This document shows, piece by piece, positions 1-5,895 of a stretch of DNA of 9,539 bases. The DNA is from Cyanobacteria bacterium UBA11372. GTDB lineage: Bacteria > Cyanobacteriota > Cyanobacteriia > Cyanobacteriales > Aerosakkonemataceae. Position 1 is the first letter of the stretch. Each line of letters opens with the position of its first letter. The stretch spans positions 4,834-14,372 of the forward strand of contig DNGG01000611.1 of assembly GCA_003486675.1 (NCBI GenBank), given 5' to 3'. The position numbers were made by a program, and so were the translations under genes. Below the pieces are notes generated by a model. It searched no databases, was not told the DNA's origin, and saw only the letters and a program-made list of their open reading frames with translations.

Positions 1-6
1 CCTTAG

Positions 7-106
7 TTGGGATGCGATCGCTCCTCTTTATATGAGAAGAAAACTACTATGCGTGAGAGTGCGATCGCTCCTGCCTTAAAGAATGTTTTTGGGATGCGAT
101 CGCTCC
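7..106. repeat. HIP1-containing repeat block, left copy
   Basis: Three HIP1 octamers (14-21, 61-68, 96-103) sit in a larger unit. The string GGGATGCGATCGCTCC occurs at 9-24 and again at 91-106, a period of about 82 bp. Between them is a segment (32-65) that recurs exactly, 34 of 34 bases, at 601-634. HIP1 is the over-represented cyanobacterial octamer. The larger unit around it is not one I can name. No gene is seen here. Confidence 0.85.
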
Positions 107-246
107 AGAATTTCCCGCGTACCAGGTATCCCAAAGCCCGATGGTATCAGAGATTGCGCGTCAATTCCGAAAGGCTTTTCGTGCGCCGCCTTAAGATACA
201 AAGGACTTTTGACGTTTGCAAGAGTTTACTGATAATATCGTTGGGA

Positions 247-405
247 TTACTCCGCGTCATCCCCGGAAAAAGGGTCATCCCAAATTCCCGTCCACGCAAA
301 TGACAAAGCCACCACCCCCACAGGGCTGGCATTGTTGCGGCTGGTTGCAGTCGTCCGTTCAACCGGAGCAACGATTTGGGGATGCAAGGATTTTTTGGTC
401 TTCAT
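247..405 (-). CDS. patE: Cyanobactin precursor peptide (PatE/AcyE-like), predicted core FAWTGIWDDP
   Basis: This 52-residue product is the likely substrate of the PatA-type protease encoded upstream on the same strand. Its start, MKTKKSLHPQIVAPVER, has the pattern of cyanobactin leaders (MxKKNxLPQxxxPVxR). Its end, P45 followed by FSGDDAE (46-52) and the stop, matches the FAGDDAE-type follower that PatG-class macrocyclases recognise, with Pro just before the cleavage point. GVVALS (30-35) resembles the GVEAS-type site cut by PatA, which gives a ten-residue core FAWTGIWDDP (36-45). The core has no Cys and only one Thr, so few heterocyclisable residues; its two Trp could be prenylated, as in kawaguchipeptin (inference). 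The ATG at 405 has a GGAG ribosome site 7 nt upstream. The frame stays open to an ATG at 600, but the extra residues look unlike a leader. Oddity: the canonical LAELSEEAL helix is absent. Family assignment is good; expression and processing are unproven. Confidence 0.82.
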   Translation of the reverse strand: MKTKKSLHPQIVAPVERTTATSRNNASPVGVVALSFAWTGIWDDPFSGDDAE

Positions 406-412
406 AGTTGTA

Positions 413-416
413 CTCC
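413..416 (-). promoter_or_regulatory. Ribosome-binding site of the precursor gene
   Basis: GGAG on the minus strand lies 7 nt before the ATG at 405. It supports that start over the in-frame ATG at 600. Confidence 0.55.
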
Positions 417-540
417 ATTGTACGTGGTTTTGTTTGGTTTTGGTCGCTTTGACCACTTCTTCAGTTGGTGAAGAAGACTGGGTTGATGGCGATCGCTTGC
501 TGCTGAGATTCGATATGCGATCGCTCGAGAAAACTTTTTG

Positions 541-634
541 GTGAGAGTGCGTACGCTCCTGCCTTAGTAAGGGTTTTGGGATGCGATCGCTCCCAATCAA
601 ATGAGAAGAAAACTACTATGCGTGAGAGTGCGAT
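541..634. repeat. HIP1-containing repeat block, right copy
   Basis: Positions 541-566 match 53-78 except that the HIP1 octamer reads GCGTACGC (549-556) instead of GCGATCGC. The following HIP1 segment (about 567-593) parallels 79-107. Positions 601-634 repeat 32-65 exactly. GTGAGAGTG starts at 541 and 622, a period of about 81 bp, so this is the same unit as the left block in another phase. A degenerate continuation runs to about 676. Confidence 0.85.
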
Positions 635-972
635 ATCTTGTACCTATTTCAAGGGTTTTGGGTTGCGAGCGCTCGGTGGAATTGCGATAGTTTCTCCAGG
701 CGATCGCATGATTGGGATTTGGAGATTTTTTCGGGCGATCGCTTGTTCATAATCCTATACAAACCATTCAAAAGTGTCAAGCATTTTTTAGATAATACCT
801 GCTTAAATTTGACTCGATGTTTTCTAGCTTAATTTTTAGATTTATTCGCAGCAACTAGAGGCGAGAATCGCCATCAAAAATTAGAACAAATGCGATTCGC
901 ACCATCAAGTTACGAAGGTTAAGCTGGAAAAACCGCGCCTAAATCGATGACGCTATTAGGGAGCGAGCGAAG

Positions 973-1004
973 TTGTAGAGACGTTATATATAACGTCTCT
1001 ACAA
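973..1004. repeat. Perfect 32-bp palindrome
   Basis: The left half TTGTAGAGACGTTATA is followed directly by its exact reverse complement. Elements opening with TTGTAGAGACGT are common scattered palindromic repeats in cyanobacterial genomes (recalled, not searched). Confidence 0.9.
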
Positions 1005-1029
1005 TAGGCTTCTCCAAAAACTACCCTCA

Positions 1030-1053
1030 AGGGCGGGCAGAATGCCCACCCCA
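1030..1053. repeat. Short GC-rich hairpin repeat
   Basis: GGGCGGGCAGAATGCCCACC forms a stem (GGGCA/TGCCC around GAA). It resembles a dispersed cyanobacterial spacer repeat that I recall from other genomes. Confidence 0.5.
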
Positions 1054-1077
1054 CAAGAATTATTGGAAAAGTCTAAT

Positions 1078-1097
1078 AAACCCGTTTGAACGGGTTT
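1078..1097 (-). terminator. Possible terminator of the PatA-type protease gene
   Basis: AAACCCGTT and AACGGGTTT form a 9-bp stem around a 2-nt loop, about 40 bp beyond the protease stop. In the minus direction the tail is ATTAGACTTTT, which is a weak U-tract. The plus direction has a short TTTT. It could also be a dispersed repeat. Confidence 0.4.
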
Positions 1098-1136
1098 TAG
1101 GTTTAAGCAACGAGATTTATCTCATTGTGCAACCAA

Positions 1137-3155
1137 TTAATAGGGCGTAGACCAAGAACGCACCTCGCCCAATGTCACCGGAATCAAATCGCTGACATCA
1201 ATCGTGAACCGGAACACTTTCTTCGCACGGCGACTATTTTCTGGGTCAAAAAACTTCAGTTTCACATCCCAACAATCGCTATCAATCCGACAGAAAGGAC
1301 TCTTCTCCACGGTAATACTATCGAGTTCCATTCCTTGCGCCACCGCTTCCGCAAAGGTAGAAGCGGCTTGAAACGCATTCGTCGCCGCAAAATTGAGCGC
1401 CCGATCTTGAGAAGTCGTACCCAAATTCCGCAAATCGTAATAGATGCGGTTGAGGAAACTATCCAGGGTACGTTGCATCCCCGCTTCGTTGACTTCCGCC
1501 GCAGTTTCACGGACGGTTTCAATCGCCGCAGTGACTAAATTGTTGACTTTCCAACCGTACATTCCCCGCGTATTTTCCGGCTCAATTACGGGAACCACTT
1601 GCCCGGAAAACAGCTTCACCGTTCGTCCAGTTAGCCGTCCAGGAATACTGACTCGTTCGACATAATCGGCGCTATCTTCCGCCTGAATTTGCCCAGAGAG
1701 CAATTCCTGCAACACTGCATACACATCCCGTGCAAAAGGACCGACGGGTTCGATGGCATAAACCGGAGTCAATTCGATATTCAGCGTCCAAATCAATGCC
1801 TTCGCCTCGGAAAGACTTTCCGCCAAATAATCCACCATCTGACGGGCATCGTAAGGGTTAGCAGGAACGGTCGTGTTATCCACTGCCACCCCAGGCATCA
1901 GTTGTTTAAATGTATCGCGCCTTGCTTCGGTAGCAAAGTCGTAACCTAAAGTACCCAAGGCATAAACTACACCGCCGGTAGAGGCGTCAGATTGGCTAGC
2001 GGTGACATAATTCGAGTTGCGATTCGACATAGTTGAAGTTGTGGAAATAGATGGACGAGGTGGGACTGTTTGGGCTAAAGCAACTGTTGGCGCAGTCGCT
2101 TCGGCTGGAACCATTTCTGCACTAGAAGCAGCAATTTCAACTAGAGGCGGAGCCTCCATCCCCTCGTACCCAGGCTGAGCCTGGGTACGAGCGGTGTGGG
2201 CTGCTGCCTCTGGCTGATTGCTGGCTCCAGTTCCCCCACAGCCACATCCAGAAGCCGTAACGGTTTCCAATTCTTCTGACATGGTTTCTCCTGTAAGTAA
2301 ATTCAAAGCACCCAAAATATTCAACTTGCCAACCAGACAGCGGTTGTCCGTATCGGCTGCATCGCAAGGCAAGGCACTCTGTAGAAGGGCGGTGCGTACT
2401 TTTTGGGGGTCGGGTGAAACCCCCTGCTGGACTTGCAGACTCAGCAACAAAGCTGCCACTCCAGAAACAATCGGCGTGGCAAAGCTGGTACCGCTCAGCC
2501 GTACCGTACCGCCTCCTGGTTGCGCGCCCAGAATGTTCGACCCTGGAGCGAGAATGCCCTGATTTTGGTAGGTTTCGCCCCAGTTGCTAAAGTCGATGGG
2601 TTGCCCTTGTTCATCCATCGCCCCCACTGCCAAAACTGCCGGAAGCGCTGCCGGAACGTGCAAGCATTGGCAGCCATCGTTTCCCGCCGCTGCCACGAGC
2701 AAAATATTGCTGTCATTGCACAGACGCACCGCTCTTGCCAGCCAGTCTTCGGCTTCGCCAAAATCGGTGAGTTGTCCGCCGCTGATATTAATAATGTGCG
2801 CTCCGGCACTGACGGCTTGTTCGATGGCGCGGGCTAAATCGAGTTGGGATAACTTGCGTCCTCCATCGCTAAATACTGGAATAATCAATCCCCGACATCG
2901 GGGTGCAATTCCTGGTACTGAGGTACCATGCTGACCAAAAATAATGCTGGTGACGTGAGTGCCGTGGGTGGACATATCCCCTTGGGGCATTGCGTCTCCC
3001 TGTACTAAAGTGGGTAGTCGGGTGAGATTTGCTCCTGCAAAACAAGCGTGATTTTGGTCAACTAACCCATCTAGTACCGCGACGCAAATTTCCGAGTTGC
3101 CAGAGGTTTTCGCCCACAGTTGTTTGATTCCCGGTATTGCTGTTACATCGGGCAT
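1137..3155 (-). CDS. patA: Cyanobactin maturation protease, PatA/AcyA type (S8 subtilisin-like)
   Basis: This 672-residue protein should cut the leader from a cyanobactin precursor to free the core's N-terminus. Residues 1-285 form the subtilase domain: D29 (AVLDG), H64 (STHGTHV), oxyanion N159 (AAAGND) and S224 (SGTSFATP) are all present. VAAAGNDGCQCLHVPAALPA and the TMSEELE segment after the protease domain are PatA-like from memory. A linker (about 290-395) rich in Ala, Pro, Thr and Ser begins with SGCGCGG (302-308). Residues 396-672 (VVYALGTLGYDFATEARRD onward) are the PatA/PatG C-terminal domain of unclear role. The length fits PatA (about 680-700), not the much longer macrocyclase PatG. 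No signal peptide is seen, so it is probably cytoplasmic. The ATG at 3155 has only a weak GAG ribosome site. The linker carries an in-frame palindromic repeat. The downstream precursor-like gene on the same strand supports the role. PatA/PatG-family proteases also occur outside cyanobactin clusters. Confidence 0.9.
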   Translation of the reverse strand: MPDVTAIPGIKQLWAKTSGNSEICVAVLDGLVDQNHACFAGANLTRLPTLVQGDAMPQGDMSTHGTHVTSIIFGQHGTSVPGIAPRCRGLIIPVFSDGGRKLSQLDLARAIEQAVSAGAHIINISGGQLTDFGEAEDWLARAVRLCNDSNILLVAAAGNDGCQCLHVPAALPAVLAVGAMDEQGQPIDFSNWGETYQNQGILAPGSNILGAQPGGGTVRLSGTSFATPIVSGVAALLLSLQVQQGVSPDPQKVRTALLQSALPCDAADTDNRCLVGKLNILGALNLLTGETMSEELETVTASGCGCGGTGASNQPEAAAHTARTQAQPGYEGMEAPPLVEIAASSAEMVPAEATAPTVALAQTVPPRPSISTTSTMSNRNSNYVTASQSDASTGGVVYALGTLGYDFATEARRDTFKQLMPGVAVDNTTVPANPYDARQMVDYLAESLSEAKALIWTLNIELTPVYAIEPVGPFARDVYAVLQELLSGQIQAEDSADYVERVSIPGRLTGRTVKLFSGQVVPVIEPENTRGMYGWKVNNLVTAAIETVRETAAEVNEAGMQRTLDSFLNRIYYDLRNLGTTSQDRALNFAATNAFQAASTFAEAVAQGMELDSITVEKSPFCRIDSDCWDVKLKFFDPENSRRAKKVFRFTIDVSDLIPVTLGEVRSWSTPY
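2144..2191. repeat. Double-hairpin palindromic repeat inside the protease gene
   Basis: CTCGTACCCAGGCT (2163-2176), one central G, then its exact reverse complement (2178-2191) make a 29-bp palindrome. Next to it GAGGC-GGA-GCCTC (2144-2156) forms a second hairpin. The pair resembles the dispersed cyanobacterial repeat CTCGTTCCCAGGC... (recalled). It encodes about residues 322-338 of the linker and leaves the frame open. Confidence 0.85.
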
Positions 3156-3196
3156 TTAATCTCAAATATGTTTGGGCAGGGTTTATTAAAACACGA

Positions 3197-3224
3197 ATAT
3201 TAGATTACCGGAAGTTTTGCTCAA
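3197..3224 (-). promoter_or_regulatory. Candidate sigma70-type promoter of the protease gene
   Basis: On the minus strand TTGAGC (3219-3224), a 16-nt spacer and TAATAT (3197-3202) fall about 40 bp upstream of the ATG at 3155. The surroundings are AT-rich, so a chance match is possible. Confidence 0.4.
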
Positions 3225-3388
3225 ATTTTTATTGCGTTACAAATTTTAAAATTTTATCCGGAATTAACGGATTTTTCCTGCTTGTTTGGAGCGATCGCAA
3301 CAATTAAAATATTTAATCATTTTCTGATTGACTTTTCGCGCAGTTTTTCCTCTATTCGTACGCAAGATCGCAAGTTAAGGACGCAAGT

Positions 3389-3510
3389 TATAGCGGATTG
3401 CAGCCGTATGAGGTACACCTTCCACAGCAGTGTGCGGGCACCCTTAAGGGTGCCGCTACACAAACAAAGCGATAACGCTTTCCCTCACACGAAAAGCAAT
3501 CCGCTGTATA
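3389..3510. mobile_element. MITE-like element with AGCGGATTGC termini
   Basis: AGCGGATTGC (3392-3401) is matched by GCAATCCGCT (3496-3505), and flanking TATA extends the match with a 2-base offset. Inside are a perfect 18-bp palindrome (3437-3454, arms GGCACCCTT) and an AAAGCG/CGCTTT hairpin (3466-3481). It is about 120 bp and non-coding, so it would depend on a transposase elsewhere. Confidence 0.6.
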
Positions 3511-3644
3511 TCATGTCCGGTTGCATCGGCATCGCGAGGGGGGCGGGTTGATTAAGACAATTCCCTTGGTATCAAATATTTCTGGTAAAACCCGCCCCTA
3601 CGAGGCTATTAAATATTGCTTTCTGATACCAGCGGACATGATAT
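3508..3644. mobile_element. MITE-like element with ATATCATGTCCG termini
   Basis: ATATCATGTCCG (3508-3519) and CGGACATGATAT (3633-3644) are exact 12-bp inverted termini. Nested inside are GGGGCGGGTT/AACCCGCCCC (3540-3549, 3589-3598) and TGGTATCA/TGATACCA (3567-3574, 3624-3631). It abuts the previous element by 3 bp. Part of its interior recurs at 8210-8268. Confidence 0.65.
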
Positions 3645-3761
3645 TACCAGCTGTGGAAGGGCACGGCAATATAGATATCTTGGTTATTCTGATAGCGTTA
3701 ATCCTGTTCTCTACCCCTGGGATATCTGGGTTAATTTCATAATATTAATCGTGCCTTGCCC

Positions 3762-4340
3762 CTACCACTCGTCTTTGTTTAAGGCATAAATTACTACTTC
3801 TGGCTCAATTTCTGGGTGAATATACTTACGCACAAATTTCAATCCCGCTTTTTCCATGACGCGGGTAGATGCGCGATTCGCTGCTATTGCTATAGATACA
3901 ACTCGTTGAGTTCCTAATTCGGAAAAGCCTTTTAATACCAACGCCTTTGCACCTTCTGTGGCGTAACCTTTTCCCCAGGAAACTTTTCGCAATCGATACC
4001 CCAGTTCGATATCGTTTTTATCGTAAAAGCCCGAAGTGACGTTGAATGGACTGTCTAATGCTGGTCTAAATTGAAACCAACCGATAAACTGATTACTAGA
4101 CTTCTCAATCGCTGCCCAATATCCATAACCGTCATACTGTTGATAGTATGCCAGCAATCTGGGTAAGGTTTTGTTTTGGATGGTTTCGTAATCGGTATCT
4201 GTGGGCTCGCCGCCTTTTATGATGCCTAGATTGGCAAAGCGGATTACTTCGCGATCGCTATCCAATTCAAACAAGTTATCCGCGTCGGAATCTGTAAACT
4301 GCCTTAATATCAATCTTTCTGTCTCTAGAAAAACTTTCAT
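3762..4340 (-). CDS. GNAT-family N-acetyltransferase (RimJ/RimL type)
   Basis: This 192-residue protein is predicted to move acetyl from acetyl-CoA to an amine. The opening MKVFLETERLILRQFTDSD is typical of the RimJ/RimL branch. RKVSWGKGYATEGAKALV (118-135) is the acetyl-CoA binding loop and helix (pattern Q/R-x-x-G-x-G/A). NRASTRVMEKAGL (155-167) is the usual C-terminal motif. I chose the ATG at 4340 because the family motif starts there. A longer in-frame start at 4436 would add 32 poorly conserved residues and overlap the upstream gene. The gap to that gene is 55 bp, so the two may be co-transcribed. The substrate cannot be told: ribosomal proteins, small amines or a sugar amine fit, the last suggested only by the glycan-type neighbours. 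Confidence 0.85.
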   Translation of the reverse strand: MKVFLETERLILRQFTDSDADNLFELDSDREVIRFANLGIIKGGEPTDTDYETIQNKTLPRLLAYYQQYDGYGYWAAIEKSSNQFIGWFQFRPALDSPFNVTSGFYDKNDIELGYRLRKVSWGKGYATEGAKALVLKGFSELGTQRVVSIAIAANRASTRVMEKAGLKFVRKYIHPEIEPEVVIYALNKDEW

Positions 4341-4395
4341 TGCTTTTCTAACTATTTTGCCACCTAAAAATCGCCCTCCCCAGTTTCTAGGGAAA

Positions 4396-5841
4396 TTAGT
4401 TGAATGGCAACTTAAACCACACCGCAGTATAGTCAATTCGATTAAGGTTAAACTTCTGCCCTCTCAAACGTTCAAAATCATGTAAAGCCTTCTTACAACC
4501 GTCCCAATGACCGTAGTCATCCACCTGAATTATCCCATTAGGAACAACACTGTCATAAAGCGTATTGAAGATATCCATTGTTGATTCATACCAGTCTCCA
4601 TCAGCGTGTAGTAAAGCAATACTACCTATCTCTGATTTATATTGAGGCAATGTTTCAGCAAATAAACCCTTGACGGGTACAACAATGTCTTTGACGTTTA
4701 ACAATTGACATACCAACTCTATATTTTCTGCCATTGGAGCTTTTAAAGTGCCAACTCCAAACCCCGTTAAATTTGCGGGTATGCCGTTGTATATATCAAC
4801 TTCAGTTGGTTCGGGCATTCCTTCAAAAGTATCGCAGGCATAAAGTAGACGCGGACGAAGGCTGTAGCGTTTGATTACAGATGCTAAAAGCGCTGCTGAA
4901 CCCCCTTTATAACTTCCACATTCCACAAAGTTTCCCGGAATATCTTCTAAACAAACTTTCTTTGCTAGAGAATAGAGTGAAAATAAACGGATCTCACCCA
5001 ATAAAGTGTATGGTCGAACAGCAGCAACAATTTCCATAAATTCATTTGCTGTATCTGTTGATAACTCACTGACTGAATAGTTTTGCAAATGCTCTGGTAA
5101 ATGCCAATTAATTTTTGGATCTGGCTGATGTGGGACTGGATCGATATTTCCGCGCCAAGCAACTCCCATAATTTGCCTAGTTTGATAGACCATTGTGTTC
5201 CACCCTTTTTGCTTGAAGTAATCCAAGCCTTCGGCAACTTCGGGAGAATTCAAATCGTGAAATAAAATTAAAGCATCTGCCTCTGCAAACTTTTCGCAAA
5301 TTATCGCATCATGGAGAGGGCTTGGAGCCTCATGACATCCATCAATAAATAACAATGACCACTTGCGTTGTAATTTTTCTGCTAATTCCTCTACTTTTTG
5401 AGGGCTATAACCACTGACTAAATTAACTGAGTCAAGCACCCCGGCACTTCGCAGAGAATTAGCTACACTTTCATAAATATCTTCTTTAGCTAATAGAGGG
5501 TCAATTACATCTAATTCCACTCCTGCCAATGCCAGAGCACAGGCAGACCAACCATACCAACAGCCAATTGCTAAAGCTTTTTTATCTCTAAATTTAAGGG
5601 CATTATTATAAACTATATGAACTTCATCACGACTGAGGAATCCCACATAGGGTTCTCTTTTATCCACATACCAATTGTGGTTAATTTCCCGTCTTATATC
5701 GGGCCAATTGGAAGCGCTGGTATCTGCCACAATCATATTAGGGAAACATTTGTCTGGCTTGATAATTTCAAAACCAGGGGAAACATAATCCCCATTTGCT
5801 AACAATGCCCTATCAATAAATTCTACGGTTTCTTTATTCAT
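4396..5841 (-). CDS. Two-domain protein: SAM methyltransferase fused to TylF/MycF-type O-methyltransferase
   Basis: This is a 481-residue protein. Residues about 60-230 form a class I SAM fold with AIGCWYGWSACALA (91-104) as a variant glycine motif, LDVIDPLL (110-117), and LLFIDGCHE (163-171) like Methyltransf_24 proteins. Residues about 265-481 match the TylF/MycF/NovP sugar O-methyltransferase family: NFVECGSYKGGSAALLA (304-320), CDTFEGMPEP (336-345), GLFAETLP (392-399), ALLHADGDWYEST (409-421), IIQVDDYGHWDGCKKA (437-452). D414, D441 and D442 are candidate metal ligands and all are kept. The likely reaction is SAM- and Mg-dependent O-methylation of a sugar or glycoside. The ATG at 5841 has an AAGGAA ribosome site at 5848-5853. 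The upstream methyltransferase gene stops 54 bp before the start. The tandem arrangement is unusual; the first domain may be a partner, a second enzyme or degenerate. Confidence 0.85.
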   Translation of the reverse strand: MNKETVEFIDRALLANGDYVSPGFEIIKPDKCFPNMIVADTSASNWPDIRREINHNWYVDKREPYVGFLSRDEVHIVYNNALKFRDKKALAIGCWYGWSACALALAGVELDVIDPLLAKEDIYESVANSLRSAGVLDSVNLVSGYSPQKVEELAEKLQRKWSLLFIDGCHEAPSPLHDAIICEKFAEADALILFHDLNSPEVAEGLDYFKQKGWNTMVYQTRQIMGVAWRGNIDPVPHQPDPKINWHLPEHLQNYSVSELSTDTANEFMEIVAAVRPYTLLGEIRLFSLYSLAKKVCLEDIPGNFVECGSYKGGSAALLASVIKRYSLRPRLLYACDTFEGMPEPTEVDIYNGIPANLTGFGVGTLKAPMAENIELVCQLLNVKDIVVPVKGLFAETLPQYKSEIGSIALLHADGDWYESTMDIFNTLYDSVVPNGIIQVDDYGHWDGCKKALHDFERLRGQKFNLNRIDYTAVWFKLPFN

Positions 5842-5895
5842 CTTTTTTTCCTTATGGGGAAAGCACGGCTACAAAGGTTCAGTAAAAAGGCAAAG

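Larger units (their letters stand above)
406..1136. other. Gene-free, repeat-rich spacer between precursor and protease
   Basis: No convincing coding region appears in about 730 bp. The short open frames have no recognisable domains. The spacer holds two small hairpins just upstream of the precursor: TGGTC/GACCA at 441-455, and CTTCTTCA with its complement at 456-476. It also holds the right HIP1 block, HIP1 octamers at 489-496, 517-524 and 583-590, a perfect 32-bp palindrome at 973-1004 and a terminator-like hairpin at 1078-1097. PatB, PatC or PatF homologues, which often sit between these genes, are not seen. Confidence 0.7.
3156..3761. other. Gene-free spacer made of nested inverted-repeat elements
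   Basis: No gene is supported in about 600 bp. The spacer holds the protease promoter region, a HIP1-like site near 3291-3299, two adjoining MITE-like elements (3389-3510 and 3508-3644) and weaker paired sequences beyond them: AGATATC 3673-3679 with GATATCT 3721-3727, and GGCACG 3660-3665 with CGTGCC 3750-3755. The last pairs could act as the 3' end signal of the acetyltransferase transcript. Confidence 0.7.

Noticed and set aside
406..600. Longer start at 600 for the precursor frame
   Set aside because: The extra 65 residues overlap the right repeat block and hairpins, look unlike a leader, and the ATG at 405 has its own ribosome site and a PatE-like N-terminus.
32..634. Repeated 34-bp string as a CRISPR array
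   Set aside because: There are only two full copies over 500 bp apart, with no regular spacers; they belong to HIP1-type repeats.
638..832. Plus-strand open frame of 64 codons
   Set aside because: No recognisable motif, it runs through repeat sequence, and it has no family features.
2163..2191. Palindrome as a transcription terminator
   Set aside because: It lies inside an intact coding frame and has no T-tract.
1125..2934. Several open frames on both strands overlapping the protease gene
   Set aside because: They are out-of-frame readings of a clearly conserved GC-richer gene.
1137..3155. Assignment as PatG (macrocyclase)
   Set aside because: The protein is 672 residues and resembles PatA at both ends of the protease domain; PatG proteins are much longer.
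4341..4436. Longer acetyltransferase start at 4436
   Set aside because: It would overlap the upstream gene, and the RimJ/RimL family motif begins at the ATG at 4340.
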